Positions 31,832 through 38,903 are shown, counted from the first letter of the stretch. The stretch is DNA of 39,231 nucleotides from Streptococcus pseudopneumoniae (GCF_001074825.1 NZ_JUPG01000036.1:1-39231); one strand, 5' to 3'. Program-made: numbers and translations. The notes: generated by a model not told the origin, from the sequence alone.

Positions 31832-31887
31832 CAATTCTTATTCCTTTATTTCAGCTCTTGCAATGTTCCCAAATAGCCTTGAGATTG

Positions 31888-32595
31888 TTATTTCAATTCC
31901 TGCAACTTTTCCCAGACAATCTCATAAACATCTGTCAGTTCTCCCAATCCTCTACGGAAAACATCCTTATCCATGTGGTTGCCATCCGCATCCCACAAAC
32001 GGCAGTTATCTGGTGAAAATTCATCTGCCAAGATAATCTTACCATCCTTGTCAAAACCGAACTCTAGCTTAAAGTCAATCAATTTGAGACCAATCTCAGC
32101 AAACCAGACTTTCAAGATTTCATTGATACGACGCGTTTCTTCCTTCAAGTAGGCAATCTGCTGGTCATCCGCAATCTGTAGGAATTTCACATGTTCGTCA
32201 TTGATAAATGGATCATCCAAATCATCATTTTTGTAGTAAAATTCGACAATCGGAGTATCCAAGACGATACCTTCATCTACGCCAAAACGTTTTGAAAAAG
32301 AACCAGCCGTGTAGTTGCGAAGCACGACTTCCAAAGGAATAATCTCAACTTTTTTATTGAGTTGTTCCGTGTCTGAAAGTTTCTCCACAAAGTGAGTCGC
32401 CACACCAGCCGCATTTAATTTCTCAAAAATAAAAGATGAAATCTGATTATTCAACACTCCTTTACCCGCAATCTGCTCCTTCTTGACGCCGTTGAAAGCA
32501 GTCGCCTGATCCTTGTAAGTTGAAATAATAAGATTTTCATCCTCAGTTGTATAGATATTTTTAGCTTTTCCCGAATAGATCAATTGTTTTGACAT
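31888..32595 (-). CDS. purC: SAICAR synthase
   Basis: A 235-aa enzyme that joins aspartate to CAIR with ATP. Motifs: [101 protein letters not shown] start at ATG 32595 (MSKQLIYSG) with GAAAGG upstream; the longer frame to 32637 runs into the promoter. First gene of the purC-L-F-M-N-(membrane protein)-H transcript. Confidence 0.97.
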   Translation of the reverse strand: MSKQLIYSGKAKNIYTTEDENLIISTYKDQATAFNGVKKEQIAGKGVLNNQISSFIFEKLNAAGVATHFVEKLSDTEQLNKKVEIIPLEVVLRNYTAGSFSKRFGVDEGIVLDTPIVEFYYKNDDLDDPFINDEHVKFLQIADDQQIAYLKEETRRINEILKVWFAEIGLKLIDFKLEFGFDKDGKIILADEFSPDNCRLWDADGNHMDKDVFRRGLGELTDVYEIVWEKLQELK

Positions 32596-32627
32596 TGTAA
32601 AGTTCGCCTTTCGTATTACTTGAGCAC

Positions 32628-32675
32628 ATTCTACCATAAAAAACCAAAAAATACAAGAATTTAAACGAACGAAAA
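32628..32675 (-). promoter_or_regulatory. purC operon promoter with a PurBox-like element
   Basis: On the minus strand an extended -10 TGGTAGAAT (32636-32628) has TTGTAT 16 bp upstream (32655-32650). Just above that lies a CGAACG-containing box (32662-32675; AAACGAACGAAAAT in plus orientation). The same CGAACG core lies upstream of purD, which suggests shared PurR control. Confidence 0.6.
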
Positions 32676-32701
32676 TAAGATGAGTTTCAAAAATCGTAAA
32701 G

Positions 32702-32735
32702 AAAAAACTGCAAGAAGAATCTTTCCCACAGTTTT
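32702..32735 (-). terminator. Rho-independent terminator after comB
   Basis: On the minus strand AAAACTG...CAGTTTTTT encloses a further partly G-U paired stem; pairing is better for the minus-strand RNA. A run of six T follows. It lies about 30 bases past the comB stop and separates comAB from the purC promoter. Confidence 0.75.
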
Positions 32736-32766
32736 AAAATCATTTATCTCTAAAAAAACACGAACA

Positions 32767-34116
32767 TTATTCTTTGTTCAAAAATTGATCCAAATAATAA
32801 CGTAGATAACTTTTCTTGCCTGTAATCATCTGTAGACGACCTTCCACCCCATACCGAAGTTTTTCTGCCTGCTCAGCAGTCAGATTAGTCTCCGCCTCGA
32901 TTTTAAAGAAATTCCCTTTCTCAGTCTTAGTAGCTGTCGCATCAATACTTGTAATAGTAGAATCTAGGAAAATTTGATTCTTGGCATCATGAGTCGTAGT
33001 ATAGCGAATAGAATCACCGACCTTGACTCTTGCTACATCTTTTGAACTAAGATAGGCTGTAAGTTTGGCTTTCCCTTCTTTTTCCAAGGACGGATAGAGT
33101 TGGGCTAGTAGGGCACCTTCTGCTACCATGGTAGAATCAATGGTCTCAGGATTAAGGTGAAGCACCCCATCCTCACTCGCCATAATTTTCCCCTTGTCTA
33201 AAAGATTGCCTTGAACCTTCTTACCTGATTCCACCTCCAAGATTTTCTGGTCTAGAAGGGTCAATTCCTGACCAACCTTAGCCAAGTGTTGTGATTTAAG
33301 AGATTCCAATTGACTGCTTAAACCAGACGCATAGGCTTGCTGGGTACCTGAACCTGCATACTGGACACGATAAGTAGCAAGACTGGATTCTAACTGAGAA
33401 AGCTGCGCTTCAACCTGCGCAACAGCCTGAGCCTTAACTTGCGGATTTTCCTCCCCCTGAGACTTATAGGACTGGTAAAGAGAGTAGGCTAGATTCTGAC
33501 TGGCCAAGGAAGCACCTGTTTCAATAGCTGACTTAGCTGTCTGGTAATCGCGAATTTTAGCCTCTGTTTGACTGATGAGATTGCCGATTTCGGCTTGAGT
33601 TTGGCTAGCTGCTTCATTCTGGGACGCGATGGTCTCGTTTTGTTGCGATGTACTAGCCCTAAGACTGCCTGCTTGACTGATGTAGTCACGAAAGGTGGCT
33701 TGGTAGCCAAACTTATCCTCCTCTGGAAAGTAATCCGTCCCTTCTTGCAGGCTCTTTTGCAAATACTCCAATTGCTTTTTTTGATCCTTGAGCATGTCCA
33801 ACTGACTGGCATAAGCCTCCGCTTGAACACCTTCTGTCCCTTCCTGATATTGAAGCAGAAGATCCCCTTTCTTAACCAGCTTATTTTCTTCCAAATGATT
33901 GACAAGAATGCGATTGTTGCTAGTTGACTGGATATTTGCAAGGATACGACTAGGCTCAACAGTAGCCCGAGTTGACAAACTCATCTCCTTCTCTGCAAAT
34001 ATTGCAAAGCCAAGCAAAAACACGAGCAGAAGGGACATGGGGACAATCACCCGACTGGAAAAATTATGATAACGACGATTATAAAACTCCGCACTTTCTA
34101 AAAATTCTGGTTTCAT
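32767..34116 (-). CDS. comB: Competence-peptide export accessory protein ComB
   Basis: A 449-aa HlyD/membrane-fusion-type partner of ComA. One N-terminal transmembrane segment lies at ~25-42 ([22 protein letters not shown]). A long coiled-coil region at ~115-310 is rich in Gln/Ala/Ser ([25 protein letters not shown]). The C-terminal beta-barrel portion contains [17 protein letters not shown] and [27 protein letters not shown]. It is 12 bases downstream of comA and co-transcribed. It is needed for secretion of the competence pheromone and, in pneumococci, also of some bacteriocin peptides. Confidence 0.96.
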   Translation of the reverse strand: MKPEFLESAEFYNRRYHNFSSRVIVPMSLLLVFLLGFAIFAEKEMSLSTRATVEPSRILANIQSTSNNRILVNHLEENKLVKKGDLLLQYQEGTEGVQAEAYASQLDMLKDQKKQLEYLQKSLQEGTDYFPEEDKFGYQATFRDYISQAGSLRASTSQQNETIASQNEAASQTQAEIGNLISQTEAKIRDYQTAKSAIETGASLASQNLAYSLYQSYKSQGEENPQVKAQAVAQVEAQLSQLESSLATYRVQYAGSGTQQAYASGLSSQLESLKSQHLAKVGQELTLLDQKILEVESGKKVQGNLLDKGKIMASEDGVLHLNPETIDSTMVAEGALLAQLYPSLEKEGKAKLTAYLSSKDVARVKVGDSIRYTTTHDAKNQIFLDSTITSIDATATKTEKGNFFKIEAETNLTAEQAEKLRYGVEGRLQMITGKKSYLRYYLDQFLNKE

Positions 34117-34128
34117 CCTCTCCTCTTT

Positions 34129-36282
34129 CTAGCTATTCACCAAATGGGCATAAAATCCACCCTGTGCAAGCAAATCAGCATGCTTTCCTTCCTCAATAAT
34201 CTTGCCCTGATCCAAGACAACAACCTTCTCTGTACGCTCAGCAATGGTCAAACGGTGAGCAATGAAAATCAAGGTTTTATCTAAAGACATCAGATTATCG
34301 ACAATTCGCTTCTCTGTCAAAATATCCAAACTGCTGGTCGCCTCATCCAAAATCAAGACAGGCGCATCTGTCAAGAGAGCACGCGCCAGAGCGATTCTCT
34401 GACGTTGGCCACCTGAAATCCCTGCCCCATCCGAAGTCAATTCTGTCTGGTAATTCAGGGGCATGCGCTCAATATCCTCCCGAATCTCTGCCAATTCGAC
34501 CGCCCGTAAGATATCCTCCTGAGTCGTCCCCTCCTTGGCTCCCAAAAGAAGATTGTCCAAAATCGTCCCGTTAAAGACATAGGGCTGTTGAGGCAGATAG
34601 TTGATGTACTGGCGCAGGGTCTTTTTATCAATCTGATTGAGATTGACACCACCCAGACTAATCTCTCCCTGACTTGGGTCGTAAAAATTAACCATCATCT
34701 TGGCCAAGGTCGTCTTACCTGACCCCGAAATCCCCACAAAAGCCACCTTAGAACCTTGGGGAATGGTCAAATTGATGTCTGACAAGACATCTCGACCATA
34801 GCCATACTTGTAGTAAACCTGCTTGAAGGTCATTTCTCCCTTCATCAAGCTTAAATCCTCAACCGTTTTTTTCTCCTCAAACTCCGAAGCTACCAAATAG
34901 ACCTCGTTAAGACGGTTATTAGCAACCTGCGCTGTCTGAAGCTTGGTTTGCAGATTAATGATATTTTCCAAAGGATTTGTAAAGTAAACCAGCAAGGTAT
35001 TATAGGTAATCAACTGCCCCAAACTCATCTTGCCATCCATGACCAGAACAGCCCCCATCCAGAGAATACCGACGTTGAGCAAGAGATGGGCAACTTTTTT
35101 CAGAGCCTTTTGCTGACTCTCTGCCCGACTATAGGTAAAGGATTTCTTCAGATAATCCACAAATTCCTTGTCAATCTTTTGGTAACGCTGACTTTCACTG
35201 GTCAATGACTTGATAGTCTCAATACCATTGATATCCTCGATGATAGAAGAAGACAGAACCGCATTGGCTTCCATGGTATCCCGATTCATCTTTTCAAACG
35301 GCTTCATAAAGGCAAAGATAATCACTGTATAGATAGGAAGTGCCAATAAAGTCATGAAAAAGAGATTGGTATTTTGTGAAAATAAAACAAGTGAAATAAT
35401 GACAACCGTTGACACATCTAGGAAAATCGAAAGAATGGTCGAAGCCAGCGCATCAATGATACTGTTAGCATCTGTGAAACGAGACACGATTTCCCCTGTC
35501 CGTCGTGTCGCAAAAAAGGACATAGGCAGGTGAAAAACATGTTTGATATAGGATAAAATCACGTCAATCGACAAGCGTTGCCCCAAAACAAGCAAGAGAT
35601 ACTCCTGAGCGTAAGACAAAATCTGCTGAAGAATATAGACGATGACCAGCCCAATAGAAATAATCCCCAGCGTCGAACGCATCTGATCTGGCACATAGGT
35701 ATCAATGATAGACTGCAGATAATAAGAACCCACAATATTAATCAAGGTTACCAAGAGTGTTGCCAAAACGATATTAGCAATCAAACCACGCTGCTTGACT
35801 AATATAGGAATAAAAGAGAGAAGGCCATTCTTTTGATCCTTATGAGGCTTGTAGTCTGGACTAGGTGCCATAAAAAGAGTCACTCCTGTCCATTCTTCCG
35901 CAAAACGCTCACGTGATAGTTTGGTCAATTTCACCCCAGGATCTGGATCGGCAATATGAATGCTGTCCTTGTCCTGCCCAATCACCACATAATAGTGGAG
36001 CAATTTCCCTTCCTTAAGCACATGGGCAACAAAAGGAAAAGCCAAATCAGGCAAGTCAAAGAGCGTCATATCCGCCTTAATTGCTCGCGTCTCAAAGCCA
36101 ATCTCCTCTGCCACCTTGACCAAGCCCAAAGCCGTCGTCCCATCCATGGTCGTCTTAGCCAATTCTCGCAAGTGAGCCAAAGAATAATAACTGCCATAGT
36201 AGCCAAAAACCATGGCTAATGAAGCTACACCGCAGTCCATCTGATCCACCTGCGGACGATAGTGACGTTTCCCAAATTTCAT
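34129..36282 (-). CDS. comA: Peptidase-containing ABC exporter ComA
   Basis: A 717-aa bacteriocin-type exporter that cleaves double-glycine leaders and secretes the mature peptides. The N-terminal C39 peptidase domain has the catalytic Cys17 in QVDQMDCGVASLAMVFG and the His in KLLHYYVVIG, with DPDPG. The transmembrane domain follows (~160-440). The nucleotide-binding domain has Walker A GISGSGKTT, signature ISGGQRQRIALARAL, Walker B PVLILDEATSS and H-loop IAHRLT. All catalytic elements are present. ATG 36282 is chosen because AAGGAG lies six bases upstream; the ATG at 36288 abuts that site. The upstream cluster encodes double-glycine peptides that are natural candidate substrates. Confidence 0.97.
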   Translation of the reverse strand: MKFGKRHYRPQVDQMDCGVASLAMVFGYYGSYYSLAHLRELAKTTMDGTTALGLVKVAEEIGFETRAIKADMTLFDLPDLAFPFVAHVLKEGKLLHYYVVIGQDKDSIHIADPDPGVKLTKLSRERFAEEWTGVTLFMAPSPDYKPHKDQKNGLLSFIPILVKQRGLIANIVLATLLVTLINIVGSYYLQSIIDTYVPDQMRSTLGIISIGLVIVYILQQILSYAQEYLLLVLGQRLSIDVILSYIKHVFHLPMSFFATRRTGEIVSRFTDANSIIDALASTILSIFLDVSTVVIISLVLFSQNTNLFFMTLLALPIYTVIIFAFMKPFEKMNRDTMEANAVLSSSIIEDINGIETIKSLTSESQRYQKIDKEFVDYLKKSFTYSRAESQQKALKKVAHLLLNVGILWMGAVLVMDGKMSLGQLITYNTLLVYFTNPLENIINLQTKLQTAQVANNRLNEVYLVASEFEEKKTVEDLSLMKGEMTFKQVYYKYGYGRDVLSDINLTIPQGSKVAFVGISGSGKTTLAKMMVNFYDPSQGEISLGGVNLNQIDKKTLRQYINYLPQQPYVFNGTILDNLLLGAKEGTTQEDILRAVELAEIREDIERMPLNYQTELTSDGAGISGGQRQRIALARALLTDAPVLILDEATSSLDILTEKRIVDNLMSLDKTLIFIAHRLTIAERTEKVVVLDQGKIIEEGKHADLLAQGGFYAHLVNS

Positions 36283-36356
36283 ATTCATCTCCTTTTCCTA
36301 AACTCATCTGATAACAACTATCTTACCCCAATCCTCAAACAAAAACTGGACTTCCT

Positions 36357-36387
36357 TCCCAAATGCGCCTATCTACCTCCCAAATGC
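36357..36387 (-). promoter_or_regulatory. ComE-type binding site upstream of comAB
   Basis: Two identical blocks GCATTTGGGA on the minus strand (36387-36378 and 36366-36357) lie exactly 21 bp apart, two helical turns. This is the arrangement of ComE direct repeats, where phosphorylated ComE activates early competence genes. A possible -10 TAAGAT lies downstream near 36330. The site is about 75-105 bases upstream of comA. Confidence 0.8.
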
Positions 36388-36401
36388 ACTTTTGGGATAA
36401 A

Positions 36402-36430
36402 AAAATAGGCAGAACAAATGTCCTACCTAA
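36402..36430 (-). terminator. Terminator before comA
   Basis: On the minus strand AGGTAGGAC-ATTT-GTTCTGCCT forms a 9-bp stem with two G-U pairs, followed by ATTTTTTT. It lies just after the 62-aa gene and insulates the comA promoter from the bacteriocin-like cluster. An almost identical copy is at ~36738-36770. Confidence 0.85.
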
Positions 36431-36439
36431 AATATATAT

Positions 36440-36628
36440 TTATTTCTTTTTCTTCCTAACTTTTTTGTCAATCATATACAAAACGATAATCGAAAATAGC
36501 GGTGGTACAATATAACTCTTTTCACTCATTGTCAGCTGAAATCCCAGAGTTGCTAGTATCTTAAAGATGAACATATTCATTAAAAATAGAAAAACAAATA
36601 CTAAAAAATATTTTAAAATCTTATTCAT
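36440..36628 (-). CDS. Small membrane protein, immunity-like
   Basis: A 62-aa protein with two hydrophobic segments (YFLVFVFLFLMNMFIFKIL and IVPPLFSIIVLYMI) and a strongly basic tail (DKKVRKKKK). ATG 36628 has AGGAAAG about 12 bases upstream; an upstream TTG at 36640 would abut that site. No family is recognised. It is the last gene of a set of small membrane proteins next to double-glycine peptides, and short basic membrane proteins in that position are often bacteriocin immunity proteins; that role is inferred. Confidence 0.6.
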   Translation of the reverse strand: MNKILKYFLVFVFLFLMNMFIFKILATLGFQLTMSEKSYIVPPLFSIIVLYMIDKKVRKKKK

Positions 36629-37033
36629 TTTTTTCTTCAACTTTCCTAATTTCTATAACTATTTTATCAAAAAAGCACGAACAACAATACAAATAAACTC
36701 CAAACGATATAAATAAACACCTCAACTGAACTTTTTAGTAAAAATAGGCAGAACAAACGTCCTACCTACTAAAAATATGCTATTGAAAGGAAATTGATTT
36801 TTTACTGTCACCCTAGGCAAGCTTAGGACAAATAAATCATTGATAGTAACATTTACGACAGTCTATTTATTACTTCAATTTCTAATGTCCCTGCTATTTC
36901 TAAGCCACCTTTGGTATGATCTATTCACAGTCAGAATAGATAACACCGTTCTAAATTACGATTCATAGTTACTCCTTTTTTGATTCGTTACCACAAGACA
37001 CCTATTCCCTATAGAGCGTCTACTGCTTTAAAT
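36629..37033 (-). other. Intergenic region with a second terminator copy and gene remnants
   Basis: About 400 bp without a convincing gene. On the minus strand AAAAAAGGAGTAACT-ATG begins an 11-codon frame (MNRNLERCYLF, then stop) at ~36966, possibly the remnant of a small peptide gene. An 8-bp hairpin ATCTATTC/GAATAGAT is at 36919-36941. A terminator hairpin at ~36738-36770 shares AAATAGGCAGAACAAA and TCCTACCT with the terminator before comA; it is embedded in a longer inverted repeat (TTTTTAGTA/TACTAAAAA). Confidence 0.5.
36738..36772 (-). terminator. Second copy of the terminator hairpin
   Basis: The minus strand reads AGTAGGTAGGACGTTTGTTC then TGCCTATTTTTACTAAAAA. The stem matches that of the hairpin at 36402-36430 over roughly 27 bases with one difference, and the flanks pair too. 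It would end transcripts from the peptide genes before the 62-aa gene. Confidence 0.7.
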
Positions 37034-37240
37034 CTATCTATTCTTTTTTTCTTTACTTCTGTATAAAAGAATGAAGACCATCATAAATAATGCAATCGTG
37101 GGTATATTAAAATTATCAAACCAAGTAGGTAAAGATACTTTATTTATGTCAGCTACTAATCTGATGATGATATAAGACATTGAACTAAGTAATACCATGA
37201 TTTCAGGCAAAACTTTCAATACTGATTTAACAAATTTCAT
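37034..37240 (-). CDS. Small membrane protein, immunity-like
   Basis: A 68-aa protein with two hydrophobic segments (VLPEIMVLLSSMSYIIIRLV and IPTIALFMMVFILLY) and a basic tail (RSKEKKNR). ATG 37240 has TTGGAG about six bases upstream. Not recognised. By size, topology and position in a double-glycine peptide cluster it resembles pneumococcal bacteriocin immunity proteins. Confidence 0.65.
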   Translation of the reverse strand: MKFVKSVLKVLPEIMVLLSSMSYIIIRLVADINKVSLPTWFDNFNIPTIALFMMVFILLYRSKEKKNR

Positions 37241-37318
37241 ATTAAACTCCAATGTGATGCATTCTTAGATTCTAGCCTAGCTATTTTCAGCGCAGACTAA
37301 CAAGTCATTCTTAACTGT

Positions 37319-37498
37319 TTACTCTACTCGCTTTTTATTGACCTTATATCCTAGATAAAAGAGCCCAAATAAAACGGGGTAAATTTCTGGATAAAATAGG
37401 GTATTGATTGAATTTCTCAAAATCAAATACGTTGCGATATAGATTATGAGCGATACGGTAAAATAACCCTCAGCAAAACCTAATAAAAATTGTTTCAT
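37319..37498 (-). CDS. Small membrane protein (59 aa), immunity-like
   Basis: The minus strand encodes MKQFLLGFAEGYFTVSLIIY and ends PVLFGLFYLGYKVNKKRVE, with a stop at 37319. The ribosome site AGGGGT lies five bases before ATG 37498. There are two hydrophobic segments and a basic tail, the same plan as its neighbours. It follows the glycine-rich double-glycine peptide gene by 39 bases, so it may be that peptide's immunity partner. Family unknown. Confidence 0.65.
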   Translation of the reverse strand: MKQFLLGFAEGYFTVSLIIYIATYLILRNSINTLFYPEIYPVLFGLFYLGYKVNKKRVE

Positions 37499-37537
37499 GG
37501 TAGACCCCTATTTTACTAAAAAACGTTCTACCATTTT

Positions 37538-37708
37538 TTATCCACCTCGTGATGCCGACTGATAACCATTATACGCACCCCAAGCTAACAGTCCGACAGC
37601 CAAAATACCACCACCAACCAAAAGTAACACTCCTCCACCATCAACTTCTTGCAATTCAATATCACTTAACGTAGTATAATTTTGTTCAATAGTTTGTAAA
37701 TTTGACAT
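37538..37708 (-). CDS. Double-glycine leader bacteriocin-like peptide (56 aa)
   Basis: A perfect ribosome site TGGAGGATAAAT precedes ATG 37708. The leader MSNLQTIEQNYTTLSDIELQ continues EVDGG, a classic double-glycine leader ending at residue 25. The mature part begins GVLLLVGGGILAVGLLAWGAY and continues NGYQSASRGG: hydrophobic, glycine-rich with small-residue spacing, like class IIb bacteriocins. ComA, encoded 1.3 kb away, has the matching leader peptidase. The target of the peptide is unknown. Confidence 0.85.
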   Translation of the reverse strand: MSNLQTIEQNYTTLSDIELQEVDGGGVLLLVGGGILAVGLLAWGAYNGYQSASRGG

Positions 37709-37735
37709 ATTTATCCTCCATTTTAATAATAAAAA

Positions 37736-37927
37736 TTAGTTTTCTTTTAATACACCAATAATAATCATCAATACACTCATAACAAACGCAGACAACAATC
37801 CTTTAGTAGTACTATTTAAAAAAGGTCTATCAAAAACATAATAATTATATGCAGATAATCCTAAACCAACGGCAGTCACCACAATTGTAATAACGAGTAA
37901 TATAATCCAAAATGTTCTCTTGCTCAT
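37736..37927 (-). CDS. Small membrane protein between the two double-glycine peptides
   Basis: A 63-aa protein with two hydrophobic segments (FWIILLVITIVVTAVGLGL and LLSAFVMSVLMIIIGVL) joined by SAYNYYVFDRPFLNSTTK. ATG 37927 begins 12 bases after the upstream peptide gene; there is no good ribosome site of its own, so it is probably coupled translationally. The candidate role is immunity to the adjacent peptide. Not recognised. Confidence 0.65.
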   Translation of the reverse strand: MSKRTFWIILLVITIVVTAVGLGLSAYNYYVFDRPFLNSTTKGLLSAFVMSVLMIIIGVLKEN

Positions 37928-37939
37928 ATTTATCAAAAA

Positions 37940-38116
37940 CTACGGATGAGTAATATAGTAGAACGTTTTACCAGCAGCTTCACCAACTTGGTAAATCCCC
38001 CAACCAATTGCAATACCCACAGAGACTACCTCCCAAGCAATTCCCCCATCTACATTCACCAACTCTTCTTCTGTAAGAGCTACAAAGTTCTGTTCCATTT
38101 TGTCAAAATTTGTCAT
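37940..38116 (-). CDS. Double-glycine leader peptide (58 aa)
   Basis: ATG 38116 has GAGGAG nine bases upstream. The leader MTNFDKMEQNFVALTEEELV then NVDGG is a textbook double-glycine leader ending at residue 25. The mature 33 residues start IAWEVVSVGIAIGWGIYQV and end GEAAGKTFYYITHP. It is amphipathic with a small-residue helix and an aromatic tail. ComAB is the plausible processing and export machine. It could be a bacteriocin or a signalling peptide. The upstream micro-gene A ends only ~34 bases before its ATG, so the two are probably on one transcript. Confidence 0.85.
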   Translation of the reverse strand: MTNFDKMEQNFVALTEEELVNVDGGIAWEVVSVGIAIGWGIYQVGEAAGKTFYYITHP

Positions 38117-38149
38117 CTTTTTTCTCCTCAATTTGTATATGTTTAATGT

Positions 38150-38203
38150 TTATACTCTAAGCCACTTAAATAGCCAGATTGGATAAATAACTGAAATAAG
38201 CAT
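38150..38203 (-). CDS. Micro-gene A, 17-aa hydrophobic basic peptide
   Basis: ATG 38203 lies behind AAGGAAGGAGATTAGAA, an almost perfect ribosome site. The peptide is MLISVIYPIWLFKWLRV, then TAA. A TTCGAATA box lies 33 bases upstream (38244-38237). It shares the pattern M-x-x-S/P-x-x-Y-P-x-W/F with copies B and C. The product has no leader or double glycine, is rich in Trp/Ile/Leu/Phe and has net positive charge, suggesting a membrane-active or signal peptide. It has diverged most from the others and sits next to the double-glycine peptide gene. Confidence 0.6.
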   Translation of the reverse strand: MLISVIYPIWLFKWLRV

Positions 38204-38276
38204 TTCTAATCTCCTTCCTTTTCTTTCTTACTTATTTATTCGAAAAATAATTCGAAAATGTACAACGAAATTAAAT

Positions 38277-38327
38277 TTATTTGAAAAATAATTTAGTAAA
38301 CCACGGATAAAAAATTGGTAGATACAT
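38277..38327 (-). CDS. Micro-gene B, 16-aa aromatic peptide
   Basis: ATG 38327 follows AAAGGAGCCTAGTTC. The peptide is MYLPIFYPWFTKLFFK, then TAA. A TTCGAATA box (38369-38362) lies 34 bases before the ATG. It differs from copy C at seven of 16 residues while keeping FYPWFT-x-LFFK, which is what selection on the peptide would give. No leader, no known family. Confidence 0.65.
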   Translation of the reverse strand: MYLPIFYPWFTKLFFK

Positions 38328-38401
38328 GAACTAGGCTCCTTTCTTTTTCCTCTTACTTATCTATTCGAAAAACAATTCAAAAATGTACAACTAAATTAAA
38401 T

Positions 38402-38452
38402 TTATTTAAAAAATAACTCAGTGAACCATGGGTAGAACATTGATATAAACAT
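38402..38452 (-). CDS. Micro-gene C, 16-aa aromatic peptide
   Basis: ATG 38452 follows AAAGGAGCCTAGTTC. The peptide is MFISMFYPWFTELFFK, then TAA. A TTCGAATA box (38494-38487) lies 34 bases before the ATG, the same spacing as in copy B. With B it defines the motif FYPWFT-x-LFFK. Function unknown. Confidence 0.65.
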   Translation of the reverse strand: MFISMFYPWFTELFFK

Positions 38453-38526
38453 GAACTAGGCTCCTTTCCTTTTCCTCTCACTTATTTATTCGAAAAATAA
38501 TTCGAAAATGTACAATTAATTAAATT

Positions 38527-38682
38527 TTATTTGAAAAATAATTTAATGAACTACGGATAAAAACCGGTCACATACAGTAGATTGAAATAAGATGTGAACA
38601 AATCGGTTAGGAAAGTTAAATTAATTTCTAAAAATGTTTTAGCGATTGTAGTATACTATTTTAGTTTCAATCCACTATACAT
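38527..38682 (-). pseudogene. Micro-gene D, split by a RUP and by a nonsense codon
   Basis: ATG 38682 follows AAGGAGGAATATTT, downstream of a perfect TACGAATA box. After ATG the RUP begins. Excising 38575-38679, keeping one TA, gives M-Y-V-T-G-F-Y-P-stop-F-I-K-L-F-F-K, aligned with copies B and C except that the conserved Trp codon TGG is TAG. With the RUP in place the frame reads MYSGLKLK and stops. So this copy is doubly inactivated. Confidence 0.85.
38573..38679. mobile_element. RUP element (107-bp pneumococcal insertion repeat)
   Basis: A 107-bp element with terminal inverted repeats TATAGTGGATTGAAA and TACAGTAGATTGAAA (13 of 15 matching), flanked by the expected TA duplication. The length and terminal sequences match the RUP repeat of pneumococci, thought to be mobilised in trans by an IS630-type transposase. 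It interrupts micro-gene D just after its start codon. Confidence 0.88.
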
Positions 38683-38713
38683 AAATATTCCTCCTTTTTC
38701 TTCCTTATCTATC

Positions 38714-38721
38714 TATTCGTA
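38714..38721 (-). promoter_or_regulatory. ComX cin-box (TACGAATA) heading the micro-gene/bacteriocin cluster
   Basis: The minus strand has TACGAATA, an exact match to the competence sigma factor (ComX) box. It is preceded by T-rich sequence and followed 31 bases later by ATG 38682 with AGGAGG between. This places the cluster in the late competence regulon. The three downstream units have TTCGAATA, one base different, at the same distance from their starts. Confidence 0.8.
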
Positions 38722-38768
38722 ATTCCCACTAAAAGTTCTAAATTTTTTATTTTTCCTGACAATCATGA

Positions 38769-38840
38769 CCACCCGTCTAACGGGTGGTTTGAACCAGGGC
38801 TATAAACCCAAATTACCAGCCAGCGCCTAAAGACGCTGGC
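38769..38840. mobile_element. IS200/IS605-type right-end palindromes
   Basis: Two hairpins, CCACCCG-TCTAA-CGGGTGG (38769-38787) and GCCAGCG-N8-CGCTGGC (38819-38840), lie downstream of the tnpA stop. Subterminal hairpins are what Y1 transposases recognise on single-stranded DNA. A smaller stem (GCCTCT/AGAGGC, 38882-38896) lies closer to the gene. The exact cleavage point cannot be read. Confidence 0.7.
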
Positions 38841-38903
38841 TTTCACGTTGTTCAAGCCTCATTGCTCTTGACTCGTCACTTGCCTCTTAAAGAGGCTTTT
38901 GTA

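Larger units (their letters stand above)
38205..38570 (-). repeat. Tandem 125-bp repeats carrying the micro-genes
   Basis: The TTCGAATA boxes at 38237, 38362 and 38487 (plus-strand left ends) are spaced exactly 125 bp. Each unit contains, in minus-strand order, ATTTTCGAATTATTTTTCGAATA, a purine-rich stretch, AAGGAG and a peptide frame. A fourth, upstream micro-gene shares the peptide part but has the box TACGAATA and a different leader. Tandem duplication of a promoter-plus-peptide unit explains the array. Confidence 0.9.

Noticed and set aside
36900-36980. 11-codon frame MNRNLERCYLF as a peptide gene
   Set aside because: It has a ribosome site but no second copy, no family pattern and no good promoter box; noted only as a possible remnant.
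38203-38720. A CRISPR-like array because of regular 125-bp spacing
   Set aside because: Repeats are long, imperfect and contiguous with no unique spacers, and each unit contains a promoter-like box and a reading frame.
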